Shown here one piece after another: positions 30,122 through 40,717 of a stretch of DNA of 64,000 nt (position 1 is the stretch's first letter; each line of letters starts with the position of its first letter). The position numbers were made by a program, and so were the translations under genes. The stretch lies in contig NZ_FORS01000005.1 of the NCBI RefSeq assembly GCF_900114065.1, positions 62,001-126,000 on the forward strand. The letters are read 5' to 3'. The notes below the pieces were generated by a model. That model was given only the letters and a program-made list of their open reading frames with translations. It did no database searches and had not been told where the DNA came from. The DNA is from Stutzerimonas kunmingensis. Its GTDB lineage: Bacteria > Pseudomonadota > Gammaproteobacteria > Pseudomonadales > Pseudomonadaceae.

Positions 30122-30363
30122 ACTGACCTGGTGACGCGGTCTGGCGGTAACCGTTCCAGGCGGCCGAGAGGGGGTTGGGCGAACCTTGGTTCCGTCGCAG
30201 TAACGGTGTTTTCCGCGTATGCAGAACCATTGATTCGCCCCCGCTTTTCCTCCCAGCAGCGCCCAGCTGACTCGCCGGGCCACCAAGCTGGCCGGCACGG
30301 CAAGTCGTCATTCCAAGCCACCCCGCTAGACTGGCTTCGTCTCCATGAAAACAAGAAGAACGA

Positions 30364-31260
30364 ATGAGTAGCACCGACGGCATAGCACTGGATACCTGGC
30401 GCGCCAGCGCGCGCGAGTTCGATTTTGGCGGCAATCGCATCCGCTACTGGACTGCTGGCGAAGGTGAGCCGCTGCTGCTGATCCATGGATTTCCCACTGC
30501 CAGCTGGGACTGGCACAAGGTCTGGCAGCCACTTGCGGCGCGCTATCGGCTGATTGCCTGCGACATGCTCGGCTTCGGCTATTCGGCCAAGCCGCGCGGG
30601 CACGCTTACAGCCTGATCGAACAGGCCGATCTGCAGCAGGCACTACTGGCGGAGCTGGGTATCGACGGCGCGATTCATGTGCTGGCGCATGACTATGGCG
30701 ACAGCGTCGCTCAGGAGCTGCTGGCGCGGCATTGCGAAGGGCGCATCGCGCTGACCAGCTGCGTGTTCCTTAATGGCGGGCTGTTCCCGGAAACCCATCA
30801 TCCGGTACGGGTGCAGAAACTGCTGCTCGGGCCGTTCGGCTTCCTGCTGGGCAGGCTGTTCTCGCGGCGTACGCTCGGGGCGACCTTCGGCCGGGTCTTC
30901 GGTGCGCAGACGCAGCCGAGCGACGCTGAGCTGGACGATTACTGGCGACTGATCGCCGAGAGCGACGGACCGGCGGTGATGCACCGGCTGATCCGCTACA
31001 TGCCCGAGCGGGTCAGGCAACGCGAGCGCTGGGTTACGGCCATGCAGCGCTGCAATGTGCCGCTGCGAGTGATCGACGGCGCGGCTGACCCGATCTCTGG
31101 TGCGCACATGGTTGCGCGCTACCGCGAGCTGATTCCGACGCCCGACACCGTGCTGCTGGAGGGCATCGGTCACTACCCGCAGGTCGAGGCGCCGCAGCGG
31201 GTGCTCGAATACTACTTCGACTTTCGTGCGCGTCTTGCCTCTGTAGACCGCGACTGTTGA
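30364..31260 (+). CDS. Alpha/beta hydrolase with an Asp nucleophile (epoxide hydrolase / haloalkane dehalogenase / MEST-like)
   Basis: 298 residues. The oxyanion segment is LIHGFPTASWDWHKVW, the nucleophile elbow AHDYGDSVAQELL has Asp in place of Ser, and a cap domain spans about residues 150-225. The late acid and His are in VIDGAADPISGAHM and IGHYPQVEAPQ. An Asp nucleophile points to the epoxide hydrolase/dehalogenase branch; the overall sequence resembles MEST-type proteins. It stands alone, and substrate is unknown. Confidence 0.85.
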   Translation: MSSTDGIALDTWRASAREFDFGGNRIRYWTAGEGEPLLLIHGFPTASWDWHKVWQPLAARYRLIACDMLGFGYSAKPRGHAYSLIEQADLQQALLAELGIDGAIHVLAHDYGDSVAQELLARHCEGRIALTSCVFLNGGLFPETHHPVRVQKLLLGPFGFLLGRLFSRRTLGATFGRVFGAQTQPSDAELDDYWRLIAESDGPAVMHRLIRYMPERVRQRERWVTAMQRCNVPLRVIDGAADPISGAHMVARYRELIPTPDTVLLEGIGHYPQVEAPQRVLEYYFDFRARLASVDRDC

Positions 31261-31458
31261 GCCGGCGGCACGTCATCGGCTCTTCGACGGTCGGTGCGAT
31301 TGCGCGGGGCTCAGGTTTAACGTGGCGAGGTAGGTTCTTGTGGAGCGGCTCCAAGGGCGGTGCTGAATACGGATCTGGGGGTGTTGCCCGACCGGTTGCT
31401 TCTCGTCAAATACCCGTTTGAATCCAGCAACTTCAGGGTTCCGGCAGCCAGACGCAAG

Positions 31459-31493
31459 AAGCCCCGCCGGCATCAGCCAAACGGGGCTTTCTC
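31459..31493. terminator. Hairpin in the convergent gap after the alpha/beta hydrolase
   Basis: AAGCCCCG pairs with CGGGGCTT around a 15-base loop and is followed by TTCTCGTT on the plus strand. It could end either the hydrolase or the DUF4168 transcript. The T-tract is weak. Confidence 0.5.
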
Positions 31494-31545
31494 GTTAGCC
31501 TGCGCGAGCTGCCTCAGGCAGCGCCGCGCGGTGTCGGTGATGTAA

Positions 31546-31938
31546 TCACTGCTGCATCATCGCGATCACACGGTTACGCAGTTCCGGGTCGGTCTGCACG
31601 GCTTCGTTGATGGCGTTGTATTCGTCGATGCTAATGTCCTTTTCCTCGATCACGCCGAGCATTTTCTCGTTGGCCTGCTGCTGAAGCTCACGGGCCTTGT
31701 CGGCGTCTTCGGTCTTTTGCAGCTTGCCTGTGAATTCCTCGCGGATCTCCATGATCTCGCCAAGTGATTCGGCGAAGTTCTCCAGTTTCTTTTCACTGAA
31801 CTGCTGCGCCTGTGCGCCGGCCGCCGGCTGCGCGGCGGGGGCCGGGTTGGCTGATTGCGCCGATGCAAGGGGGGCGGCCAGGCCGAGGAAGAGCGAGAAG
31901 ATTCCGGCGAAGGCGAGACGAGCGTTGTGCTGGGTCAT
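31546..31938 (-). CDS. DUF4168-domain secreted protein
   Basis: About 130 residues. A signal peptide (LAFAGIFSLFLGLAAPLASAQS) is followed by an Ala/Pro/Gln-rich linker and a DUF4168 helical domain (FSEKKLENFAESLGEIMEIREEF, ISIDEYNAINEAVQTDPELRNRV). The ATG at 31938 has AGGA six bases upstream; another ATG at 31944 is directly adjacent to AGGA and less likely. Function unknown. It is divergent from the sensor kinase gene, with a promoter-like AT-rich segment between them. Confidence 0.8.
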   Translation of the reverse strand: MTQHNARLAFAGIFSLFLGLAAPLASAQSANPAPAAQPAAGAQAQQFSEKKLENFAESLGEIMEIREEFTGKLQKTEDADKARELQQQANEKMLGVIEEKDISIDEYNAINEAVQTDPELRNRVIAMMQQ

Positions 31939-32014
31939 GTTCATTCCTGCTTCGGTTAAAGACGCCTTCAATAGTGCAGCAGCCGTGCCAGGTGCTCGGT
32001 CTGAACGTAACTAA

Positions 32015-32042
32015 TTGATATGTAAGTAATTTCTCATTTAAT
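32015..32042 (+). promoter_or_regulatory. Sigma70-type promoter of the sensor kinase operon
   Basis: TTGATA and TTTAAT lie 16 bp apart, each five of six matches to the -35 and -10 consensus, in an AT-rich island. The predicted start site is about 40 bp before the kinase ATG at 32088. Confidence 0.55.
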
Positions 32043-32087
32043 CGGAGCGCGCTGGCTGCAGCGGAAGCCCTCCTGTACTGTGCCGGA

Positions 32088-33561
32088 ATGACACATGTAT
32101 CAATCTGGCAGCGCCCGGCGAGCCTCCGTGGCGCGCTTCTGCTCAAGGTCATCGTGCCGCTCATGGCGATCATGTTCGGCTTCAGTTCGGTGGTGCTCTG
32201 GACGGTCGAGCGCAGCAGCGAGCGGCGCCTGCAGGCCGAGGTGGAGCTGGTGGCGCGGGCGGTGCGGCTGCCGCTCAGCGCCAGCCTGGAAAAGAACCAT
32301 GAGCGCACCCTGCAGCAGGTGCTGGAATCGGTGCTCGGCGTCGGTCGCGTGTACGGCGCCTACGTTTACGATCGCGACGGCAAGCTCGCCGCCTATGCCG
32401 GTGCGGTGGAGCCGGATCAGGACGAGTCGGCGATCCAGCAGCTCACCGCCGGTGGCGAGCGGACCGGTACCTATCAGCGCATCAATGGCCGCCCGGTGTA
32501 TTCCTACTTCGTTCCGCTGGAAGAAAGTGGCGGGCAGATCAATGGCCTGTTGCAGGTGACGCGACGCTGGGGCGATTTCGAGCAGGACATCCGCCGCCTG
32601 CGCCTGATCGCCGCGGGCCTGGGCGGCTTGCTCGCCGGCGTGGCGCTGGTGGTGATCCTGCTCGGCCATCGCTCCGCGGTGGGCAAGCATCTGCAGCAGC
32701 TGGCGCGCAGCATGACGCGTGTCGCGGCCGGCGAGCGCGAGCATCGTGCACCGCGCAGCGGGCCACAGGAGATCGTGGTGCTGTCCGCTGCCTTGAATCA
32801 GATGCTCGACAGCATCGCTGCCGCCGAGCGCCAGGTGGCCGAGCAGCAGGACCGCGAGGAGCAGTTGCAGGCGCGCCTGCGCCAGAGCCAGCAACTGGCG
32901 GCAGTGGGGCGGCTGGCGGCCGGGGTGGCGCACGAGCTGGGCAGCCCGCTCAGCGTGATCGATGGCAAGGCGCAGCGCGTATTGCGCGACGACGAGCTGG
33001 GCGAAACCCATCGCCGCGCGCTGTTGCAGATTCGCCAGCAGGTAGCGCGGCTCAGTGCCATCGTCCGCCAGCTGCTGGATTTCGGTCGTGCCGCAGGCTC
33101 GCCGCTGCGCAAGGTGCCCGCCGAGGTGCTGGCGCATTCGGCAGCCGCGGCGGTGGCCGATGAGCTGGCCGCGCTGCAGGTTCGGCTGGAGCTGCAGGCA
33201 CCGGCACAAACCCTGTACTGCCGGGTCGACCCGCCGCGTTTCGAGCAGGCGCTGACCAATCTGCTGCGCAATGCCGCCCAGGCCAGCCCTGGCGGATTGG
33301 TGCGCCTGCGCTGGTGGCGCGATGGTGCCGAGCTGATGTTGCAGGTCGAGGACGACGGTTCCGGCATTGCCGAGTCGAACCGAGCCGCGCTGTTCGAGCC
33401 GTTTTTCACCACCAAAGCGGTGGGCGAGGGCAGTGGGCTGGGGCTGGCAGTGGCCCATGGCGTGGTCAGCGAGTGCGGTGGACGTATCGAACTGGTCGAC
33501 GGCAGCCTGCCGGGCGCGGCCTTCCGTATCGCATTGCCATTGATCGACGAGGAGGTCGAGC

Positions 33562-33569
<8 letters not shown>
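32088..33569 (+). CDS. Membrane sensor histidine kinase of an NtrB/AtoS-like pair
   Basis: 493 residues. The first membrane helix (VIVPLMAIMFGFSSVVLW) is followed by a periplasmic domain (about 45-165), a second helix (LIAAGLGGLLAGVALVVILL), a HAMP domain, the H-box GVAHELGSPLSVIDGK and an ATPase domain with NLLRNAAQASP, DDGSGI and GEGSGLGLAVAHG. Its gene overlaps the next gene, a sigma54-dependent regulator, by eight bases. The signal is unknown. Confidence 0.92.
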
Positions 33570-34950
<1,381 letters not shown>

Positions 34951-35013
34951 TCGGACTCGCCGCAAGGCGCCCGAAAGCGCACACTGCCGGCCTTTTCTCA
35001 GTGAGGAGCGAAC

Positions 35014-35472
35014 ATGCTCAATAACGACGTCCTGCGCAGCCTGCGCTACACCCTCAAGGCCAGTGATGCACAGATGGCCGAAATTGCCGCCCTGGGTGGC
35101 TGCACGGTGGACGAGGCCGAGGTTCGCGCCTGGCTCAGTCGCGAGGACGAGGACGGCTATCAGGAATGCGCGGACGAAGCGATGGCGCGTTTTCTCGACG
35201 GGCTGATCTACTTCAAGCGCGGCAAGGACGAAAGCCGTCCGGCACCGCCGCTGGAGCTGCCGGTCAGCAACAACCAGATCCTGAAAAAACTGCGGGTGGC
35301 CTTCGAGCTGCGCGACGAAGACCTGCAGGCGATCCTGCATGCCGCCGACCTGCAGCTGTCGAAATCCGAACTCGGCGCACTGTTCCGCAAGCCCGGCCAC
35401 AGCAACTACCGCGCCTGCGGCGATCAGCTGCTGCGCAATTTCCTCAAGGGCCTTTCGCTGCGCCAGGGTTGA
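35014..35472 (+). CDS. YehS-like DUF1456 protein
   Basis: 152 residues with the duplicated DUF1456 motif. The first copy is NNDVLRSLRYTLKASDAQMAEI with YQECADEAMARFLDGLIYFKRG, and the second is NNQILKKLRVAFELRDEDLQAIL with YRACGDQLLRNFLKGLS. It is a soluble, acidic cytoplasmic protein of unknown function and lies 63 bp after the response regulator, possibly on the same transcript. Confidence 0.88.
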   Translation: MLNNDVLRSLRYTLKASDAQMAEIAALGGCTVDEAEVRAWLSREDEDGYQECADEAMARFLDGLIYFKRGKDESRPAPPLELPVSNNQILKKLRVAFELRDEDLQAILHAADLQLSKSELGALFRKPGHSNYRACGDQLLRNFLKGLSLRQG

Positions 35473-35523
35473 GCGGCAAGGGCGGCTGAGCGTTCTCTAC
35501 GCGGCCGCCCGCATGACACCTGG

Positions 35524-36198
35524 TTAGCGGCTGGCCAACCGGCTCGGGTGTTGCGGCGAGCGGGGCCCGCTGAGAATGCCGTTAGGGATGCCGGCAGTCA
35601 GCAGGCGACGGCTGGTGATGCCAGCGATCTCATGGCCGCGATCGCTGAGGGTGTTGACGATCTGGTTGACGGCTGCGGTGATGAGCATGCCCACCAGGCC
35701 TCCGCTGCTCTGGTTCTGGTTTTCCGCCGAGCTGGCCAGCGCCTTCCCTTCCCAGAGCAGGTCGCCGCTGCGCAGGTCGACGAGCTTGCCGTGCGCTTCC
35801 ACTGCGACTTCGCTAGTCAGTACCTTGTAGCTGCTGCCGTAACGGGTGACCTCGATATACAGGGCTGCGTCCGCGCCGAAAATCTCGCGAAGTTTCGCCG
35901 GCGGGGCCATGTGCATCTCGTCGGCATTCATCAAGCCGTTCTGTTTGAACGTCTTGTCCACCACAGCCACCGGCAGCACGTAATAGCCGGCTTCGGCGAG
36001 CGGGTAGCTGACTTGCGAGAGCACGCTGTAGCTGGCCTTGATGTCCGGTGAGCGATTGACCGGGGGCAATACCAAAATCGATGCCGGATTGTTCCGCTCG
36101 AATGCACTGTAGTCGTAGGGTGTCGGTGTCGCGCAGCCGCCGAGCACGCTCAGGGCAGCGAGCACCAGCAGGGTTTTCAGACTGATGTTTGGCATCAT
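35524..36198 (-). CDS. DUF799 lipoprotein (GNA1162-like)
   Basis: 224 residues. A lipoprotein signal peptide with the lipobox LGGC is followed by the DUF799 domain (ASILVLPPVNRSPDIKASYSVLSQV, ADAALYIEVTRYGSSYKVL, DLRSGDLLWEGKALASS). It ends with a hydrophilic tail. It is the last gene of a three-lipoprotein operon with a DUF4810 and a CsgG-family protein. A second ATG at 36195 may be the start. Confidence 0.88.
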   Translation of the reverse strand: MMPNISLKTLLVLAALSVLGGCATPTPYDYSAFERNNPASILVLPPVNRSPDIKASYSVLSQVSYPLAEAGYYVLPVAVVDKTFKQNGLMNADEMHMAPPAKLREIFGADAALYIEVTRYGSSYKVLTSEVAVEAHGKLVDLRSGDLLWEGKALASSAENQNQSSGGLVGMLITAAVNQIVNTLSDRGHEIAGITSRRLLTAGIPNGILSGPRSPQHPSRLASR

Positions 36199-36204
36199 GG
36201 CCTC

Positions 36205-36564
36205 TTATTTCTCGAAGTTGCGCATCAGAAAGTCCATGTAGGGCGCGGACTCTGGGAACAGGGTTTTCTCGGTTTCAAACTGCTGGCGAACCTGATCGCC
36301 CTTGCCAACTTCGGCGTAGAGCATGCCGAGGTGGGCGTGAAAGCCCGGTGCCGGCGTCACATCCCGCGCGCGGGCCTGCTGCAGGCTGGCTTCCAGTGCG
36401 GCGATCTGTTCCTGCGGGCCTTTTTCGTTCTTGAAGTGCTCATAGACCTGCTCTTCGTAGCCGGCCCAGTGGTAGAGGGTTTTCGGTTGGCTGGCACAGC
36501 CAGTCAGGGCGGCGAGCGACAGCAGTGCGACTGCGAGCGCGCCGGTTTTCAGATAGGTATTCAT
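36205..36564 (-). CDS. DUF4810 lipoprotein
   Basis: 119 residues. The signal peptide ends in the lipobox LTGC, then the family pattern TLYHWAGYEEQVYEHFKNEKGP and a TPR-like helical stretch (GFHAHLGMLYAEVGKGDQVRQQFETEKTLFPES). It is the middle gene of the three-lipoprotein operon, with gaps of 6 bp downstream and 18 bp upstream. Likely an outer-membrane accessory to the CsgG-fold partner. Confidence 0.88.
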   Translation of the reverse strand: MNTYLKTGALAVALLSLAALTGCASQPKTLYHWAGYEEQVYEHFKNEKGPQEQIAALEASLQQARARDVTPAPGFHAHLGMLYAEVGKGDQVRQQFETEKTLFPESAPYMDFLMRNFEK

Positions 36565-36582
36565 CGTTCTCGTCCTTGAGGG

Positions 36583-37254
36583 TTATTGCACGGGGCGCCA
36601 TGCGCCGCTGTCGACGCCGGTGACGAGGTTGTTCACCGCTTCGCGGATGGCCAGATCCAGCACCTTGCCATTGAGCGTCGAGTCATAGCTGGCGGTGCCG
36701 CCGAAGCCGATGACTTCACGGTTGGAAAGGCTGTACTCACCAGCGCCCTGTGCTGAATAAACCACCTCGGAGGTACTGACATTGACGATGTTCAGGTTGA
36801 CCTTGGCGTAGGCGATCTGGGATTTGCCTCGGCCCAGGATGCCGAACAGCTGATGATCGCCGACTTCCTTGCGGCCGAATTCGGTAACGTCGCCCGTGAC
36901 GACGAAATCCGCACTGCGCAGGTTTGCGCGTCTGGCCGCGATGGCACTTTCCTGGGCAATCTCGGACATATTGTCGCGGTCGAGGACGTTGAAACGGTTC
37001 GACTGCTGCAAATGAGTGATCAGGATGGTCTTGGCTTGGCCGCCGAGGCGATCGACGCCATCGGAAAACAAGCCGCGCATGTAGCTCGAACGATTGTCGA
37101 ACTTGCCCACCGCAATCGGGCTGCGCTGGCCATGGTAGACGCTCTGTGCCGAAGTCACCTTGGCGACCTCCAGCGTACGCGACTGCTCTGTAGCGCAGCC
37201 GCTAAACAGGATGCTCAGGCCAATCAAAGGCGCGGCCATCAAATGCTTCTTCAT
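36583..37254 (-). CDS. CsgG/HfaB-family outer-membrane lipoprotein
   Basis: 223 residues with the lipobox FSGC. The CsgG fold is visible as IAVGKFDNRSSY, LITHLQQSNRFNVLDRDNM, ADFVVTGDVTEFGRKE and YAKVNLNIVNVSTSEVVYSAQG. The two segments that form the pore strands in E. coli CsgG have counterparts here but differ in sequence. It is shorter than curli CsgG (about 277) and heads an operon with DUF4810 and DUF799 proteins rather than csgE/csgF. This conserved trio is likely an outer-membrane complex of its own. Confidence 0.87.
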   Translation of the reverse strand: MKKHLMAAPLIGLSILFSGCATEQSRTLEVAKVTSAQSVYHGQRSPIAVGKFDNRSSYMRGLFSDGVDRLGGQAKTILITHLQQSNRFNVLDRDNMSEIAQESAIAARRANLRSADFVVTGDVTEFGRKEVGDHQLFGILGRGKSQIAYAKVNLNIVNVSTSEVVYSAQGAGEYSLSNREVIGFGGTASYDSTLNGKVLDLAIREAVNNLVTGVDSGAWRPVQ

Positions 37255-37649
37255 ATCGGGTTCTCGATCAATGACGCCGAGTCACAGGTCCCTGTGGTCG
37301 GGCTTGGGGCGAATGTGTGCTGTTGCTTCAGCAATCGGCTGCAGGCGATGCGGCCGGGTGCCGGCGGGGCGGGGTAGGTATTCGGACGCTTCCATGTGTC
37401 GGATCCTGCTGATGCTTGGCTGGGAATCGTGCCTGGCCGTTTCGCCGGTCGCGTTGCCGTTCCTTGCAGGCGTGCCGAGCGGTGGCGAGTCTACAAATCC
37501 CTTTGGCAATGTGCTAGCACTGGTGCGGTGACAAGGTGCGAGGCGTCACAGCCATTCGTCGGTACGCTGTCGACGGGCTCGCAAACGCTCACCGGAACGT
37601 TTATCCCTCTGCATCGGCCTAACTCCTGACGAATCCAGAGAGCACACCC
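37255..37649. other. Intergenic region before the DUF1028 gene
   Basis: 395 bp, divergent between the CsgG-family operon and the DUF1028 gene. No gene is convincing. The only site noticed is a possible sigma54 promoter on the plus strand at about 37502-37519, TTTGGCAATGTGCTAGCA, with GG and GC ten bases apart; its -12 element is TAGCA rather than TTGCA, so the match is weak. Confidence 0.3.
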
Positions 37650-38324
37650 ATGACCTTTTCCATCATCGCCCGCTGCCCGCGCACCGGTCAGTTCGGCGTG
37701 GCCGCGGCCACGGCGATGCCCGCGGTGGGCAAGTTGCTGACCCACGCGGCGGCCCATGTCGGGGCGGTGGCGACCCAGGCGCAGATCAATCCGTACCTCG
37801 GTATCGACGGCCTGCGTTTCCTGCGCCAGTTCAGCCCGGCGGCCGAGGTGCTGGAGCGGCTGCGGCGCACCGATCCCTGTATGAGCCAGCGCCAGTGCGC
37901 GGTGATCGACAGCAAGGGCCGCACGTCCTGCTGGACCGGGGAAAAGTGCCTGCCCTGGGCCGGCTCGATCGCCGGCGAACAGTTCTGTGTGCAGGGTAAC
38001 CGGCTCAAGGGGCGCGAGGTGCTGGAGGCCGCCTGCGAAGCCTATGAGCGCAGCGCACACCTGCCGCTGGTGGAGCGTTTGATGGAGTCGATCGCCGCCG
38101 GCGATGCCCAGGGCGGCGATCGCCATGGCGAGTCATCGGCAACGGTGTATGTGGTCGATAACGAGGAATACCCGCTGTGGGATATCCGCGTCGACCATCA
38201 TCCCGGCCCGTTCGCCGAGCTGCGCCGGCTGCACGATGTGTTCGCGCGCGACGTGGTGCCGGAAATCCTCGCCATGTCGACGCGCGCCAATCCCGCCGGC
38301 GCTGCCGAGGAAGATTCCATCTAG
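37650..38324 (+). CDS. DUF1028 protein (Ntn-hydrolase-like)
   Basis: 224 residues. The family N terminus TFSIIARCPRTGQFGVAAAT is clear, as are HVGAVATQAQINPYLG and the GDRHGESSATVYVV segment. DUF1028 proteins have an Ntn-hydrolase-like fold and are often annotated as putative peptidases or amidases. Function is unproven. It overlaps by four bases with the stop of the convergent GGDEF-EAL gene. Confidence 0.87.
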   Translation: MTFSIIARCPRTGQFGVAAATAMPAVGKLLTHAAAHVGAVATQAQINPYLGIDGLRFLRQFSPAAEVLERLRRTDPCMSQRQCAVIDSKGRTSCWTGEKCLPWAGSIAGEQFCVQGNRLKGREVLEAACEAYERSAHLPLVERLMESIAAGDAQGGDRHGESSATVYVVDNEEYPLWDIRVDHHPGPFAELRRLHDVFARDVVPEILAMSTRANPAGAAEEDSI

Positions 38325-40717
38325 TAGTCGCTGCTGACTGCGGCCGGGTTGGCTAGCGGGCTAGCCGATGGCGGCAGCGGCTCCAGACGCAGCGCGCCCT
38401 GGGCGCGGTTGCGTACCGCCATCCAGTCCTCCAGTGCCGCCAGCGAGCGCGGCGGCGAGATCAGGTAGCCCTGGAACAGGTCGCAGCCGGCCTGCAGCAG
38501 TGCCGACTGCTTTTCCATGTTGTCGACGCCCTCGGCATTCACGCGCTTGCCCTGGGCGTGGCAGAAGGCGATGAGGGCGCTCAGGCTCTGCTGCATCTCC
38601 GGGCGGGTCAGCCGGGTGATAATCGCCATGTCCAGCTTGATGGTGTCGGCAGGGTACTCGAGCAGCTGCTGGATCGAGGTATAGCCGACGCCGAAATCGT
38701 CGATGGCCACGCGAAAGCCTGCGCGGCGAATCGCCTGGACCACTTCCATGGTGTTCTTGCACAGCTCGGCGGCGTAGGTTTCGGTCAGCTCGATCTCGAT
38801 CCTGCCCGGCTCGACGCCGTGATGGGCGGCGCGCTCGACCAGATAGCGGCAGATGCGGTCGTCGTTGAGCTGCGCGGAGGACACGTTGATCGCCAGCAGC
38901 ACGCCTTCGCCGAACAGCTGCACCAGCTTCGGGTACTCCGCCAGGGCATGATCGATGACCCAGCTGTCGATCTTCCGGAACAGCCCGGCGCGTTCGGCGA
39001 TGGGGATGAACTCGCCGGGCGATACCGTCCCGAGGATCGGTGAATGCCAGCGCAGCAGCACTTCGCAACTGACCACTGCGCCTTCGCGATCCAGCGCCGG
39101 CATGTAGACCAGGCGCAGCTGGTCGTCGCCGTCGAGCTCGCGCAGCTGGTCTTCGATCAGGCGGATTCGCTCGTTGCGTCGCTCCAGCTCGCCGCTGAAG
39201 GCCACCGCGGTGTTCTTGCCCTCGGCCTTGGCCTGGTACATGGCGGTGTCGGCGCGGGTGAGCAGCTGGGTGATCGAGTCCGCATCTTCCGGGTAGCAGG
39301 CGGTGCCGATGCTGACGCTGACCGGATACAGGCGATCCTCCAGACGAAACCCGCCGCGGCAGAGGCCGAGCAGCGCGTCGCACAGTTGCTGCAGGCCGCC
39401 GTCGCCGGTTTCGCTCAGCAGCAGGATGGCGAACTCGTCGCCGGACAGGCGCGCCAGGGCCGTTTCCGTCTGCGGGTAGTCGGTGCGATGCCGTTCGAGC
39501 ACGCCGCGGGCACGCTGGGCGAAGATTCGCAGTAGAGCGTCGCCGGCCTCGTGGCCGTGTTGATCGTTGACCTGCTTGAAGTTGTCCAGATCGAGAAACA
39601 GCAGTGCCAGCCGCTTGTGCGTGCGCATGCACTGCTCGTACATGGCATTGGCCAGCACGCCGAAGTGCGCCCGATTGCTGACCTGGGTCAGGCTGTCCTC
39701 CCAGGATATTTCGCGGATGCGTTGCAGCGCTTCGGTGTTGCGGTCGTGCAGGGTCTTCATGTTCACCGTCAGCCGGCCGATCTCGCCGCCATCGGTCGGC
39801 TCGTCGAGCGCGTCGCGCTTGCACAGCAGCAGGTCGGTGAGCTGGTCGTCCAGCTGGCTGATGGGGCCGGTAATGGAACGGCGGATCAGCCACAGCAGCA
39901 GGCCGATGGAGATCAGGCAAATAAGCGCGCCGCCGGCGATGAAGGCGAGCCCCAGGGTCTGCAGGCGCTCGGCGGTGTAGTGCGACGCCGGTGTCAGCCG
40001 AGCATGCAGCGAACGCGACAGCGAAACCCCGGCGGACAACCCGGCGACCGCCGGCAACGGCTCGTCGGAGATTTCGACAGGCGCACCGTATTCGCTTTCC
40101 AGGCTGCGCTTGAGCTTGAGGAAGCGCTCCGGGCGCACCGCCAGCTGAATGGCGAAGGCCTCGGCGCGCTGGCTTGGCAGTGGCCGGCTGCTGGAGGCCG
40201 GCAGGATGAAGTCGGTGTTCATCAGCAGCGGGTCGTCATTGGCCTGCTCGACGTAGAGGGTGTTGCCGGATGCCGAAGACCGTCTGGCTTCGCTGACGAT
40301 ACGCTGCTGGCTCGCATTCATCGAGGCGAATGGCGACAGGCTGCTTTCGAAGTAGTAGGCCGGCCTGCCATCGGGCTGCACGACGGCGAGGGAAACGAAG
40401 GTCAGCTCGGTATTGGATAGCGAGCGGATGCTCTGCTGGATGCGCAGCCCGAGGGTGTCGTTGCGAAAGTCGGTGTCCGACTCGCGCAGGAACAGCAGCA
40501 GCGCCTCGCTATCCATGATCGAGTAGAGCACGCTGCGATTGAACGCCTCATAGTCCAGGTAGGCGGAGGTCAGCGCCGAGAGCTGCTGCTCCAGGCGCGC
40601 CTGCTCCAGCCCCAGCAGCGAGGCGCGCTGGGTCAGGTAGGCGGTGGTCGAGGCAACCAGCTGGATGATCAGAATGACCGGAAAGATCACCAGCAGCGTG
40701 CGTTTACCTAGCGTCAT
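38321..40717 (-). CDS. Membrane GGDEF-EAL protein, MbaA-like
   Basis: 798 residues. A first membrane helix (TLLVIFPVILIIQLVASTTAYL), a periplasmic domain of about 220 residues, a second helix (AGGALICLISIGLLLWLI), HAMP, a GGDEF domain with the variant LSGDEF, and an EAL domain with EVLLRW. The EAL domain retains the metal and catalytic residues (NVSS, ELTE, DDFGVGY, IKLD, AEGV), so phosphodiesterase activity is likely. Cyclase activity is uncertain with SGDEF. The upstream gene, which overlaps by 14 bases, encodes a PotD-like binding protein. The pair matches NspS-MbaA of Vibrio cholerae in order and sizes. Confidence 0.92.
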   Translation of the reverse strand: MTLGKRTLLVIFPVILIIQLVASTTAYLTQRASLLGLEQARLEQQLSALTSAYLDYEAFNRSVLYSIMDSEALLLFLRESDTDFRNDTLGLRIQQSIRSLSNTELTFVSLAVVQPDGRPAYYFESSLSPFASMNASQQRIVSEARRSSASGNTLYVEQANDDPLLMNTDFILPASSSRPLPSQRAEAFAIQLAVRPERFLKLKRSLESEYGAPVEISDEPLPAVAGLSAGVSLSRSLHARLTPASHYTAERLQTLGLAFIAGGALICLISIGLLLWLIRRSITGPISQLDDQLTDLLLCKRDALDEPTDGGEIGRLTVNMKTLHDRNTEALQRIREISWEDSLTQVSNRAHFGVLANAMYEQCMRTHKRLALLFLDLDNFKQVNDQHGHEAGDALLRIFAQRARGVLERHRTDYPQTETALARLSGDEFAILLLSETGDGGLQQLCDALLGLCRGGFRLEDRLYPVSVSIGTACYPEDADSITQLLTRADTAMYQAKAEGKNTAVAFSGELERRNERIRLIEDQLRELDGDDQLRLVYMPALDREGAVVSCEVLLRWHSPILGTVSPGEFIPIAERAGLFRKIDSWVIDHALAEYPKLVQLFGEGVLLAINVSSAQLNDDRICRYLVERAAHHGVEPGRIEIELTETYAAELCKNTMEVVQAIRRAGFRVAIDDFGVGYTSIQQLLEYPADTIKLDMAIITRLTRPEMQQSLSALIAFCHAQGKRVNAEGVDNMEKQSALLQAGCDLFQGYLISPPRSLAALEDWMAVRNRAQGALRLEPLPPSASPLANPAAVSSDY

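Noticed and set aside
36583..37254. The CsgG-family protein as the missing curli secretion pore
   Set aside because: It is in an operon with DUF4810 and DUF799, is shorter than curli CsgG and lies 16 kb from csgBA, so the link cannot be claimed from sequence.
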